Shown: piece after piece, positions 39,571 to 50,474 of the stretch | Numbering within the stretch: position 1 is the stretch's first letter | Layout of the letters: each line of letters starts with the position of its first letter | NCBI GenBank assembly: GCA_949751835.1 | Contig: CATKHK010000006.1 | Coordinates: 744,001 to 808,000 of the forward strand | Length of the DNA: 64,000 bases | Direction of reading: 5' to 3' | DNA from: Blepharisma japonicum | Taxonomy: Eukaryota > Ciliophora > Heterotrichea > Heterotrichida > Blepharismidae | Notes under the pieces: generated by a model | What the model was told of the DNA's origin: nothing | The model's database searches: none | The model's input: the letters and a program-made list of their open reading frames with translations, nothing else | Position numbers and translations under genes: made by a program

Positions 39571-40254
39571 ATGATGGATTGGAAAGGAGCGATGACGTCT
39601 GCAGGCGGATACTGGAAGCCACCAAAACCTAAAAGAAGCTGCTGAGACCTCTGCTTTGGAGGTCCTGAATTGATTGAAGAAGTTCCAGCCTCCAGCTCAG
39701 TTCACCAGAAAGAAAAGCAAGGCAAACAATATTGAACAAAAGAAGAAGACAAAAAACTTATAAAATTTGTCGGGAAGCTCGGCTATGACTGAGAAACTAT
39801 TGCTAGAAAATTTTCTGGGAAAACTGCAATTCAATGCTCACGTAGATGGAACAATAAACTAGACCCAAACATTAAAAGAACACCTTGAACTGCTGATGAA
39901 GATGTCGTGCTAAAACGCTTGGTTTTAGAACTCGGCTATAAATGGGATGAAATTAGAAAATACTTGGACGGTAGGTCAGCTCATGGCGTCAAACATAGGT
40001 TTCTGTCCTATATCCAGCCGCAGCTGTCCCGAGAAGAAAGTCAAGTCATTGAAAGGGTCAATTCTGGCCTGGCAACTGAAGAAAACAAAGAAAATATTAA
40101 TCATGTATCTGAATATATGGATCTTGATGGCGGGAAGGATGCTGAACTCCAACGATTGAATAAATTAATGGAAGAACTGCATGCTGTGATGCTTAGAACC
40201 AATGAACAAATCAGCTCTCTTGAAACGGAAATGTATCAACCTGGGATCAATTAA
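39571..40254 (+). CDS. R2R3 Myb-type DNA-binding protein
   Basis: 227 residues, four TGA codons read as Trp. Two Myb/SANT repeats lie at about residues 54-155: YWTKEEDKKLIKFVGKLG..DWETIARKF...AIQCSRRWNNKLDP, then RTPWTADEDVVLKRLVLELG..KWDEIRKYL. The tryptophans that form the Myb hydrophobic core are partly written TGA (YWTKEED, YDWETIA, TPWTADED), which is strong direct evidence for the code. A C-terminal helix (about 185-220) may be coiled coil. Probably a nuclear transcription factor or snRNA/cell-cycle Myb; targets unknown. Confidence 0.92.
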
Positions 40255-40351
40255 GCTGAATTTGTGGTTAGCTCTTTATTTAAATAAAATTGCTATTTAA
40301 TTATTTAAAAACTGTAAATAAGTCCTAATAGTGATTAGTATTGCCAAGCAG

Positions 40352-41158
40352 CTAATTTCTATCCAAAAGCTCTTGGATGAGCTTATCTTTTTCTTCTATT
40401 TCTTTGTCTTTTTTTAAAATTAATTGTTTAAGTCTTTCTATCTTTTTATCTTTGCTATTATACAATTTCTTACAAGGGATTTTGAAGACTCCGATTTGGC
40501 AGTTGTTTTGTCTTAAAACTTCCCCAAACCCACTGGATTCAGTCATATGGCTAACTATGAGTAAGCATTTTTTATCAAATGCATGTCTAAAAGAGACAAA
40601 CATCCTATATTGACTTCCAATTTGAGGATTTTTGATTAACAGCTTGGTAAAATCTTGGAAGCTCCTTCTGTAATTTTTATTATGAGGGTTTTCTTTAAGC
40701 CCGCTTCTAAAATAGCGATGGTGCTGTGCTCTTCTTTCAATTTCAGCCAGTCCTGGGAATTCCCGAATATCAGGCCCCATTAATCTATCTAGCCAGATTT
40801 CACCAAGCTTCAGTCGTGCAGGCTGATCTTTTCAGGAAAAATAGATCTTATTCTGAAAGCGTAAAACTAAAGTATATTCATTATTTCTTTCATTCTCAAA
40901 ATTATGATGCTCGACTTGGTTTTCTTGCAAATTTTCATTATTGTTTACTTTTCGATTTTCTTCTTGAACTTGCACATTAATTTGGCCGTCTGCTCCATTT
41001 TCATTGTTTTCTTCCAAGTTTATCACTTGTTGATTAGATATGTCAAGAAGCCATCTCATGGCTTCTTCAACGCTTAGTTGATACTGATAAGGTATTTGGT
41101 TTATTTGTTCATGAGAATATCCAATTTCACGAAGCCTTTCTCTAGTTTCACGATTCAT
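40352..41158 (-). CDS. UBA-like domain protein, function unknown
   Basis: 268 residues, with one TGA as Trp (IYFSWKDQP, near 40832). The N-terminal 45 residues look like a UBA domain (RERLREIGYSHEQINQI...SVEEAMRWLLDI). An Asn/Glu-rich linker follows, then an unrecognised domain (about 100-225, with LGEIWLDRLMGPDIREFPGLAEIERRA in part and a Cys/His-poor core). The C-terminus is a charged helix (KKIERLKQLILKKDKEIEEK). The UBA suggests ubiquitin binding. I recognise no closer family. Confidence 0.7.
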
Positions 41159-41419
41159 AAATATTAAAAGTCTACATAACTCAATAACAAAATCTGCAAA
41201 TGAAATGACCAGAAATAGCTGCTAATAATGAGAATCATATAATTATCAATTATAATCCTTCTATTTAGAAATTTTTATTGAAGCTCATTAATTTCCAAAA
41301 TTAAGATAAGTTAATTCAATTCACTTCTAAGCTTGTTTATTTCATTTTCAAATTCATAAATAATTTAGCTATACTTGAATCTTTATTTTGCCTTTAATAT
41401 CTAAATATTTTAAATTATA

Positions 41420-42901
41420 ATGTCTAAACAGATTAACGACTATGTTATTGATGGAGTCATCAAAAGCATCCGTGACACTTTGCATCGACACACTGGCAGC
41501 ATTAGCTCGGATTTATCTCATAGCCCAAGAAGCAATGCAATTCAAGATAGCTACTATGGCTCAAATGCCTCTTTTGAAAAACCAATAAGACTGCCTTTTC
41601 AAAATTCCAAATCCTCACAACGGCCTTCTTCTCAAAACAGCAGACATACCAGGACTACATATTCAATGGATATGGACTGATCTAGCCGGCCTTACTCAAA
41701 AGAGCACAGCCCAATCGCTTCTCCTTCGCCAGTGCTCCTTGATGAATCCTTGGAAAATATTACAACGAATCAAGACAATAGGTCCTCTATTAGTGGCTTA
41801 AGCTATGATTCTCTACATAGATTTACTCCTAGACTTGAGTCCATTCCGCAACACAATTTAGATGTCACTTTTAAGCAGCAGCCCTTTAAAGAGAAGCAGA
41901 ATCAATTTTTCGATAATAAAGAAAATAATTCGAAAATGGAACTGGAGAAAATGGAACTGGAGAAACTGAATGACTCCAAAGATAAACAAATTAAAGATCT
42001 GGAACTCAAGCTCAGAGAAGCTTCTAATACTAATGAAGATCACAAGAATGAAATCTGGGATTTGAAAAAGGAAAACAAAGCTCTTCAAAAAGATAGTGAA
42101 GAACTGACAGTTTTGAGGGGCAAACTGAGAGAAATGGAGCAGAAAGTTATTGCTCTGGAAAAGGAAAAAGATGGTGTGGTTTCAGAAAATTCAGAACTCA
42201 AGAAAAGAGTCAAAACAATGGAAATAGAAACGAATAAACTGGACAATAGAAATAGCAATTACTCCAAAGAAATCGAGATGATCAAGCACAAATACAATGA
42301 AAACTGTGACGCATTTATTGCTTTAAAAAAGGAAAATCTAGCAATAATTGAAGAAAGGGATGGGTATAGAAAATCCTCAAACGAGCTTGCAGAAAAAAGC
42401 GAAAAATTTAGCAGAGAGAAATTAGAGCTAGAGGAGAGAATAACGGATTTAAAGCGCCTTTTAAAAGAAAGAACTGAGCTGAAGTACCGTAATATTGATA
42501 AGTTGATTGAAGAAAGCCAAATTAAAATTGGCTACTTCGAAGAAAGAGTAAAGTTTCTAGAAAACGAAAACAAGCAACTTAAAGATCGTCTAGCAGAATC
42601 ACAAGCCCTTATCGAGATTGAGAGAGATAGTGCAAACATAAGCAGTCTCTCTATCAAAGCTGCAAATAGACGGTCAAGCTCAATTGGAGAGACTACAAGT
42701 CCTCTCTCGTTAAGCCACTTAGTTAAGAAAAGCCCACCAAAAAAGCATACGAAATCACATTTAAAGAGGTCAACCACAAGCAAGCTGCTTAAAGAAATCC
42801 AAGACATCCTTTCGGTCAATTCAATAAGTCTCCTAATTCCGACCATTGTCGATCTAGCTAAATCACGCAGTCACAACCGAAGAGATCGTGCCGCTTACTA
42901 A
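41420..42901 (+). CDS. Coiled-coil protein, function unknown
   Basis: 493 residues; TGA at 41678 reads as Trp (DMDWSSRPYS). The N-terminal 175 residues are Ser/Asn-rich and probably disordered. Residues about 175-410 are continuous coiled coil (KQIKDLELKLREA, LRGKLREMEQKVIALEKEKD, FEERVKFLENENKQLKDRL). The C-terminal 90 residues are basic (VKKSPPKKHTKSHLKRSTTS) with a short helical end (LLKEIQDILSVNSISLLIPT). The arrangement resembles centrosomal/basal-body coiled-coil proteins but no family is recognised. Confidence 0.78.
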
Positions 42902-42943
42902 TTTTTGTATTTAAATATAAAATTATAATTGAGTCTGGTGAAA

Positions 42944-43642
42944 ATGAAAAATAGGAAAAATTCATTTGATGCTAAATTTCTTTCCAAGTCTGCCAACCTC
43001 AGACAGGACCCAATTTCCTGCTATAATACTGTGGTTACTCAATATAATGACAGAGTTAATGCGAAAAATGGGATTCATTTGGAGCATGCATATAATGATG
43101 CTGTATATATTTTTTGGTTCGGCTTGCAAAGATACTGATATTGGCTTCTATTTATTTTATATCTGGCGCCTTATATCACAATAATCACACTATGCTTATC
43201 ATTATACTCTTTAATTATCCATGAGAATGCTTTGTCAGTGTACAGAAACAACTCGAAGCAAGTAAAAGATCTGTTTGAAAACATGGTATTGAACGAAGAA
43301 ATATGCAAGAATGGATCAAGCCACTATCTCTATTTCTCCCTCAAGCCTCAAGACGTTGATTTCTTTCCTTTTCCCCCAACAACCAAAGAAGTCCTAAAGT
43401 CTCGTGAAAATGATGGAAAAGTCTGCTTTATGGTCTATGACAGGGTCTTTTTGAGCTGATCAGAAAACTTACGATCTAATCGATGCCTTATTTGGCTGCA
43501 CACAATACTTAACATTGCTTTATTTGTGGCAATGCAATATTATGTGTACACTCCGCTGTTTTGCTTCAACCTACTGCATCCGGTAGAGTCGATTTCGAAA
43601 TGCGGGGTTTCTGATCTTAATTCTATTGTGTTTTTCTGATAA
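42944..43642 (+). CDS. Two-transmembrane protein, function unknown
   Basis: 232 residues with three TGA read as Trp: RYWYWLLF in the first membrane helix, FLSWSEN before the second, and a final TGA directly before TAA (VFFW*). TM1 is about residues 62-85 (YWLLFILYLAPYITIITLCL) and TM2 about 175-200 (LIWLHTILNIALFVAMQYYV). The loop between them (about 90 residues) contains DVDFFPFPPTTKEVL. No family recognised. COQ6 begins 26 nt downstream. Confidence 0.75.
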
Positions 43643-43668
43643 TATGTAGCATAAATTTTACTAATAAA

Positions 43669-44922
43669 ATGTACAGTGATGTTCTCATAGTAGGCGGAGG
43701 CATGGCAGGCTCAGCTTTAGGTTGCGCTCTCGCCACTTCAAGTTTGTTCTCGAAAATCACAGTAATTGACACAACGCCAATACCAAAGGCACCCGAAAAC
43801 GAGGTCCCAGATCCAAGATGTGTGACTCTGACTCCGATTTCTCAGAAATTTATGCGCTCAATTGGCACTTGGAACCTGATTGAAGACAAAAGGAGGGCTG
43901 GCTTTAAAGAAATGAAGGTCTGGGATTATTATGGAACTGGCTCAATGCTCTTTGAGGACTCTTACGGCTGGGTTTTGGAAAATAAAGCGATTACTCATGC
44001 GAATATGACAAGACTTTCTCAGTTTCCGAACGTCGAAATTCTCGCCCCAGCGAAGGTCAAAGGCTTCAGCGTAAGGACTGGAGAAGTTGAGGTAGAGCTT
44101 GAAGACGGGAAGAAGCTGACCACGAGTTTGGTTGTCGGAGCTGATGGAAAAGAGTCAAAAGTCAGAAATGATTTCAAGATTGGGGCTTGGAGGTCGACGT
44201 ATCCACACTGTGGGCTTGTGTGCACCGTAAAGGCAGACAACAAAGTCCCAACTGCTTATCAGAGGTTTTTGAAGACAGGACCTATTGCATTGCTTCCATT
44301 TTGGGATCATTATTACTCTATTGTTTGGTCTCTCCCTCCAGTTGAAGCAGAAAGACTCAAAAAAATCCCTCCAGCTCAATTTATTGAAGAACTAAACAAA
44401 GCGCTCCACGACCCATCTATAGTCAGTTTTCCAGTGAGCACACAACTAGACGCTCCAATGGTTAGAGAAATAGCCACAGATAGGTTTAGCTTTCCATATG
44501 CTCTTCAGCACGCATCAAAGTTTGTAGACAGCAGAGTCGCTCTCATTGGAGATGCAGCTCACACAATTCATCCAATGGCTGGGCAGGGCTACAATTTAGG
44601 AGTCTATGATGTTATCAACTTAGCTCATGACCTATGTGAAGCTGCAAAGGTAGGAAAAGACCCTGGATCTTTGATGTCGTTGGAAAATTACGCAACAAGA
44701 TCAAGACTCTACAATACCCTTTTTGCTGGCTTCGAACAATTCATTTTATGAAATTACACAGACTTCGGTTTGATTCATTATTGAAGAAACGCCAATTTTT
44801 CTCTGATCAATAACATCCCTCCGCTGAAGAGCTTGTTCCAGGCTGGCGCTAACGGCACATATTATGTTCCAAGCCATTGGAGTTGGGTGTCAGAAATGCC
44901 TCCAGAAGAAATTCCTTTCTAA
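43669..44922 (+). CDS. COQ6: Ubiquinone biosynthesis flavin monooxygenase COQ6
   Basis: 417 residues; two TGA codons near the end read as Trp (FILWNYTDF, IHYWRNANF). COQ6 hydroxylates the ring (C5) of ubiquinone precursors in mitochondria. Seen: FAD motif DVLIVGGGMAGSALG (residues 4-18), the LVVGADGKESKVR segment that contacts FAD, and the second FAD motif GDAAHTIHPMAGQGYNLG (about 300-318). The tail NIPPLKSLFQAGANG resembles the COQ6 C-terminus (PLK..). COQ6 fits better than other UbiH/UbiF-type hydroxylases because this is a nuclear eukaryotic gene; a cleavable presequence is not obvious, as FAD binding begins at residue 4. Confidence 0.88.
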
Positions 44923-45004
44923 CTTAAAACACTTAATACTTCTGAATTATTGTTAATTTGATTTAATACAGAATTTATATTTTGGGAATGTTTTAATTTT
45001 AGAA

Positions 45005-46180
45005 TTATGCCATTACTGGGTAAATTTTAGCGATATCTCCTACAAGTTTCTCTACTGATTGCAGTAATGACTCAACTTGTCCTCCCCACTCAGATAGGCC
45101 ATCATTTTCGACTTCAAACTCAACAATACCATGAACTTGGTCCAAAATTGCTTTTATTCTATGCTCCTGCACCATATTAGCAATCAAATTTTCAGCCTTA
45201 TTTGGAGGAATTTCCAAAACAGTTCCTAGTTCATCAAAAGTGATATTGTTGTAGATTTTTGATATAGCAATTATATTATGCTCCATAGTAGCTGTTTCCA
45301 GCACAGTGAATCCACTTGACAGCTTTGCTTTATGATGTTGCTGTAGCTTTTCAGAGAATCTATCAACATCAGGCTTCTTAATGATTCTTTCCATGAACAG
45401 CTTCTCAAGCATGTCGTAGGTCTCCAAGTGAACAGCTCTTTCGTCTTTATATAATGTTGCCAGAAGTCTTGATCTTTGAGGGCCAGCTTTTGCCAGAATT
45501 GCGCATGTAATTGCACACTGCAGAAGATGCAACAAATCGCTTTCCACAACTCCATATTGTCCTTCTTGAGACAGTGCATAATAAGTCCTTGATGCTTGCA
45601 AGAAGTCTTTTTTGAAGTCTTGGATCCTTGCGTGACACACTCTGTGACGAAGCTTGAGTTGGATGTTTTGGCACAAGTGTATAACCATGCCTGCTTTAGA
45701 GTTGAATGTGTCTGCACTTGCCTCGTCTTCAAGCTCTAAGAAGTATTCAGCAATCTTAATATATTTGTCTGCCTTTTCGTCAGCTGTAACAGTTCTTGAA
45801 GCTCCTTCTAGGTTAATTGCAGAGAGAGTTCGAGCTGCCATCAAGTATTCCTTTTTGGCACTGTAGACTTCGGCCAACTGGTCTCTGATTTTGGCTTCCT
45901 CTTCTTCAAAAGCAGCAGACCGAGGTCCAAAGGATTCTAGAGTAAAGTTGGCAACTTCTATAAGCGGAGCGTTTTGCAGATACTCCATTGCAGTTGCGAA
46001 GAAAGATATCACCTGTCTGGAGTGAACTAATGGCATTTCGGTGCTCAATAAATGGCTTATCAGCTCTTTGGAGCCTTTAACGTCTTGATGGTTGAAGAGA
46101 TCTGTGATTAATTGCTTGTACTTCTCCACCTTTTCTTTGGGATCGTGGATTGAACTAATTTGAGCAATCTTTGCTGCCAT
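45005..46180 (-). CDS. COPS4: COP9 signalosome subunit 4
   Basis: 391 residues. CSN4 is a PCI-domain subunit of the COP9 signalosome that removes NEDD8 from cullins. Helical repeats fill the N-terminal two thirds (RDQLAEVYSAKKEYLMAARTL, AEYFLELEDEASADTF). The PCI/winged-helix part is highly diagnostic: SSGFTVLETATMEHNIIAIS, KIYNNITFDELGTVLEIPP, KAENLIANMVQEHRIKAILD and GIVEFE. The length is close to other CSN4 proteins (about 400). No TGA codons and no visible intron. Confidence 0.95.
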   Translation of the reverse strand: MAAKIAQISSIHDPKEKVEKYKQLITDLFNHQDVKGSKELISHLLSTEMPLVHSRQVISFFATAMEYLQNAPLIEVANFTLESFGPRSAAFEEEEAKIRDQLAEVYSAKKEYLMAARTLSAINLEGASRTVTADEKADKYIKIAEYFLELEDEASADTFNSKAGMVIHLCQNIQLKLRHRVCHARIQDFKKDFLQASRTYYALSQEGQYGVVESDLLHLLQCAITCAILAKAGPQRSRLLATLYKDERAVHLETYDMLEKLFMERIIKKPDVDRFSEKLQQHHKAKLSSGFTVLETATMEHNIIAISKIYNNITFDELGTVLEIPPNKAENLIANMVQEHRIKAILDQVHGIVEFEVENDGLSEWGGQVESLLQSVEKLVGDIAKIYPVMA

Positions 46181-46554
46181 TTAATTATATCAGATCATTG
46201 TCAAGACATGTTTTAATTGCTTTATAATTGCTTACACCCCGAATCAATAAAGTCAAAATAGGAACTGTTTTAGTTACTTTTTCTTATTTGACAAAATTTT
46301 ACTTTGACTAATTGCTTAGGGATTTTTTTATATTTACCAATATCTCACCACATTATTTATATAATTTTGAGCGTGAAGAAGATTTTATAATATAAATAAT
46401 AAAAAATTTGAAAATTAGAATATCTTGAAACGTTTAGGAGAGGCCTTAGAATAAATCTTTACTTTGGATTCATATCTAACAATAATAGAATTGAAAAACT
46501 AGTCAGATATTTAATTCTTTTCTTATAAAATGAGAGAAATCAGAAACATGCATG
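46181..46554. other. Intergenic, nothing recognised
   Basis: 374 nt of AT-rich sequence between CSN4 (its 5' side) and the end of the small membrane protein gene. No gene or structure seen. Confidence 0.5.
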
Positions 46555-46791
46555 CTAGCATAAGGTATAGCTTATGAAAGTACAGTATGCATAAAGAATT
46601 GAAAGTGTGACATTAATAAAAAAGCAAAGAAATGCATCACCACAGGAGAGCACAATCATATTATCGGCCAAAGCAACAAAAGCCTGATGCTCGGGTGAAT
46701 AAGCCCAAACCCACAGCTCCCGCATCAAGTGGAAAGCCAGGAAAAGAAGGAAAGGTGCAACCACCCGATGCCAAAACCCTTCCACTTCCAT
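46555..46791 (-). CDS. Small predicted membrane protein
   Basis: 78 residues, starting at ATG 46791 and ending in TAG. Two hydrophobic segments are visible: APFLLFLAFHLMRELWVWA (about 12-30) and AFLCFFINVTLSILYAYCTF (about 53-72), separated by EHQAFVALADNMIVLSCG. Four Trp codons are all TGG. No family recognised. The frame could be fortuitous, but composition and length favour a real small protein. Confidence 0.5.
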   Translation of the reverse strand: MEVEGFWHRVVAPFLLFLAFHLMRELWVWAYSPEHQAFVALADNMIVLSCGDAFLCFFINVTLSILYAYCTFISYTLC

Positions 46792-46880
46792 CTTCAGAGT
46801 GACTTGCGTAGGCTTTTTCTCAATCTATGATTGATAGAAAGATTATAAATAACAGCTCTTCTCGATAATAATTTTTATTA

Positions 46881-47432
46881 ATGGATAGAATGCAGTACCT
46901 CCAGCTCATTTCCAAGCTAAAGCACCTACCAAGACGAGGCTGGGTACTCTCAGAGATCCAGTCTCCAGAAACAGTTGCAGGCCACATGTATAGAATGGCT
47001 ATGTGCGCTTTTCTTTTGCCTTCTACATATAACACCAGCAAAATCATCAAAATGTCCTTGGTCCATGATGTGTGTGAAAGTATTGTTGGCGATATCACGC
47101 CCCACGACAATGTTCCCCAGCAGGAAAAATTTCAATTGGAGCACAATGCGATGATCAGAATCTCCGCTTTACTGCCCCACAGCTGAAGTAAAGAAGAAAT
47201 GCTCAGTCTTTGGCTCGAGTACGAAGAAGGGAGCACAGAAGAGGCAAGAATTGTGAAAGACCTCGATAAATACGACATGATCGTTCAGGGATTCGAGTAC
47301 GAAAAAGACTACTCCAAAAACCTGCAAAGTTTTTTCCAAGGACTTGGGATTTTTCAAACAGAAATTGTGAGAGGATGGGCTGAAGAGTTATACAGGGAAA
47401 GGCAAGCCTATCATAATAACACATTAGTATAG
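46881..47432 (+). CDS. HDDC2: HD-domain 5'-deoxynucleotidase HDDC2-like
   Basis: 183 residues, one TGA as Trp (LLPHSWSKEEM). The family removes phosphate from deoxynucleoside 5'-monophosphates and needs a metal ion. Seen: PRRGWVLSEIQSPETVAGHM with the first metal His (VAGHMYRMAM), the HD pair in LVHDVCESIVGDITP, and EEKFQLEHNAMI. The later Asp is in KDLDKYDMIVQGFEYE. The length and order match human HDDC2 and yeast YGL101W-type proteins. Confidence 0.92.
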
Positions 47433-47504
47433 GAGAGACTGAGGTGTTTTATTGACTTCAAGCAGTTTTAAAGTAGGCAGACTTCTCTAATTGATTTAAT
47501 TTAA

Positions 47505-48209
47505 ATGTCATCTACCAAAAAAGTAGCTTCTAAAGCAAATGCTTTCAATTTTCAGAAAATCTTCAGCAAGAAGCGTTCAGAGGTGGAGCTAAGGAGCCCA
47601 GGGTCAGCCCGGGCTTCTCCTCCAACGGGGTCTTCGCTTTCTTCATTTCATCACGACTCAGTCGATCTTCTTGATGAAATTCAGCCACAAACTGCTCACA
47701 ACAGGAGAACAGCGTTAAACCTACAAATTCCGAAAAGAGGCCTTCAGACCCCCAGCCCGAAACATATTCCCACACCTAAATCAAAAGACCTCCTCAGGGT
47801 CTATTCAGGATCCTCTCATCACCCAATAAAGTTAAAACGGAAGCTTAGCCTAAAAGACACATTGAAATCAAAGCAGCTGTCTGAGCTCCCAACAGTCATT
47901 AAGCAGAAATTCGAACTTGAAGCGAAGGTGACTGATTTGAAGCTAGAGCTGCAAAATGCAGTATCTGAACAAAAAAAGATGAAAGAAAGGAGGTCATTGA
48001 TCTTTAAGCTTCAAGAAACACTTTCGAAGCTGCTAGAGGAAAATGAAAGACTTAAAACACAAGCCAGAAAAAACAGCAACGACACACCTGAAGAGCCAAA
48101 AAGCAGTATGGCGGTTGGAGATAACATAGGGCAGAGTATGGAGGAGTTTAAGAATAAACTCATCAAGCTGCTAGGAAATCAGCCTGAAGAAAAGGCAAGG
48201 AAGTTATAG
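47505..48209 (+). CDS. Basic protein with short coiled coil, function unknown
   Basis: 234 residues. The first 140 residues are basic, Ser/Pro-rich and probably disordered, with several SP/TP sites (RGLQTPSPKHIPTPKSK). Residues about 140-200 form a coiled coil (FELEAKVTDLKLELQNAVSE, LQETLSKLLEENERLK). A Ser/Glu-rich tail follows. No domain or family recognised. The gene lies 72 nt after HDDC2 on the same strand and converges on the redox gene. Confidence 0.65.
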   Translation: MSSTKKVASKANAFNFQKIFSKKRSEVELRSPGSARASPPTGSSLSSFHHDSVDLLDEIQPQTAHNRRTALNLQIPKRGLQTPSPKHIPTPKSKDLLRVYSGSSHHPIKLKRKLSLKDTLKSKQLSELPTVIKQKFELEAKVTDLKLELQNAVSEQKKMKERRSLIFKLQETLSKLLEENERLKTQARKNSNDTPEEPKSSMAVGDNIGQSMEEFKNKLIKLLGNQPEEKARKL

Positions 48210-48248
48210 TAATGGTATTTATAGAGTATTAAAATAAGCTTGTTATTT

Positions 48249-50474
48249 TTAAAGAATCATCAATTTATTTCTCTGGAATCCTTGGGCTGTCAGCATGGAC
48301 TCGATCCATCTGTTGAATCCTGATGGCCCGCAAACCCATGCTCTGGAGACGTTGGATATCTTGACCCACTCCTTCAGCTTTTCCTCTGTGAGTTTTCCTC
48401 CCACCCTTTCTTCGTCTAAGTTGATATGCAAATTCAAGGCCTTACCTGATTTCTTCTGGGTTGCTTCAAGTAAATCTAAAGCAAAGGAATCTCTTTTAGA
48501 TCTAAAGGTAACGTAAAGGTATAAGCAAAAATCTGAAGACACTGAGCCGTTCCAGATCATGTAGACCAGATCCAAAAATGGCAAAATTCCTGTTCCAGCT
48601 GCGAATCCTGTGCATATTCCTGCTGGTGCAGACGAGAAACCGAGGCCAGGTCCTAATGGGCCTTTGAGTTTGTACTCACTTCCTGGCTCAAGGTCGCATA
48701 GATGCCTTGACATTAGGCCATTATCATATCTTTTGATGTGAAGTTTCAATATATCCGAACTTTTGGATTTCCGATAGATTTTTTTGGCGATTTGGAATCC
48801 TTCTTTTCTAGCTTCGTGTGCCCAATGATGTAGGTCAGTCACCATCAAGCTATAATATCGGATCACTTCAGATTTCCCGATCTTTTCCCTAACTCCAAAA
48901 TGCTTCCCAAGCCACTCATAACCTTTAGGAGTGTTCTCAACAGCCCAGTCTTTGGATGTCAGCTCAATACAAAAAGTCCCTTCTGCAATATTATATTTTC
49001 TCACAAGCTCCCAGCTCATATTGCCATAGTCTAAGCTTTGATCTGAGCTCTTCTTTGTGAGAACACCTGTCGTGTAGGCTACTCTATCAATGATTAAGCT
49101 GTTTATCAGATTCTTTGCAGGCTGAGAATGATTATAAGAAGCAATAGATCCACTGATGCTTGAACATCCATTAATATACTTCCCTACATCTTCTCCTATG
49201 GCTTGGCGAATCATATAGGCTCCACCAGGATGATTTTGAATAAATCCAGAAACATTAAGTAGATATTCATCATAAAAGACCCATGCCAGATTTTTGGAAA
49301 CAATATCATTTAAGATTTCTGTGTGCGTCGATCCCATCTGATCCATCAATGATTTTTCCAAAGCAGGCTTGGCCTTGTTCAGCCGCTTCAATTTGAAATT
49401 CCATTGCAGAAATCTGATCTTATGAGAAAATCGATGTCTAAGTTCTAATAAAGCAAGCAATACTACAAGAATCCCATAACAAACAAACACGGTATTTTTA
49501 GCAGAATCGTCCCCTTTGATATCCCACCCATATTTCAAGTTTATCAAGCCAGGGATAAGAGCACACCACCCAAGCGCCATATGTACCCTTCTACACACTC
49601 TCAAGATGCTCAAATCTTCTTTATAAAGCATCCAAATCTTCGTCACAATTCCAGTAATCGCTTGTGCTAGCACAAAAGTGCAAAGAATGAAGCCAATTCT
49701 TGAGTGATACCTTTTATTATCACTCAAATCATTATAGGCCAGCTCATCCTTTTTATAAATCTCATACACACTTCCACAAGTAAAGCCAAGAACTACATAT
49801 CCCAGCAGCATGTGGCCATAAAATGCTAGATAAGTTCACTTAAGATACCTCATTAGCATGATGCACAATGGGGCTAAACAAAGCCACATAACAGTCATCT
49901 CATTTCCATGCTCTTCATATTCACTTCCAAAGGAGCTTGAGGGTAAGAAATAGGAAGAAGTTTGGTTCATGCCTATAAGCAAAACCCCTTCTCCGTACGT
50001 GCTGTGCTCTTCAAATTTCTGAATATTGTTCTTATTTTTATACGCATAGCAGAAATTAATGGCTTCTCCTGGCTTGATAACCCAATCACAGAGGGTGTCC
50101 CCTGTGTTCAATAGTCTTGACATAGAGCCAAGCATTCTCCCATTACTGAATGAGGAGCTTGTCAAATTTACGTCATCTCGGCAGCCTTTTCCTTTTGCGC
50201 TGTCCTGTGGCGGAGTGTCATGAGAAGTGCTATACATGTCCCAGGCTACAAAATTTCCATTTTGTCTAATAAGAATAATCATATCTGTCTGCTTCATTGA
50301 TCCATAAAATCCGATTCCGCATCATCCATCAAATGAACAATTAAATCCAAATGTAATAGAGTCTCCTGCTATGTCTCAGGAAAGAGAGAAATTGGGATCA
50401 AGTGTGACACTAACTTTTTCTGCAGAAGTGAAACATATAAGCTGAAGAAGTGTTGAAAAGATAAAAAACCCCAT
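48249..50474 (-). CDS. DOMON-cytochrome b561-cytochrome b5-FNR fusion oxidoreductase
   Basis: 741 residues in one frame with TGA as Trp (FSLSWDIAGDSI, SFDGWCGIGF, YLKWTYLAF). A signal peptide (MGFFIFSTLLQLICFTSAE) leads into a DOMON domain (about 20-160) with its typical W-D-I-x-G-D and CGIGFYGSM..TDM. Membrane helices of a cytochrome b561 core follow (about 195-350); heme-ligand-type His lie in YGHMLLGY, RYHSRIGF and RRVHMALGW. A cytochrome b5 domain has HPGG (His415) and a second His449. The C-terminal FAD/NAD(P) module (about 490-741) has IRYYS, GPLGPGLG, AAGTGILPFLDL and VCGPSGF. The order predicts electron flow from NAD(P)H through FAD and heme b5 into the membrane b561 and out to the DOMON side; the acceptor (for example ferric iron) is unknown. 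Confidence 0.9.
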
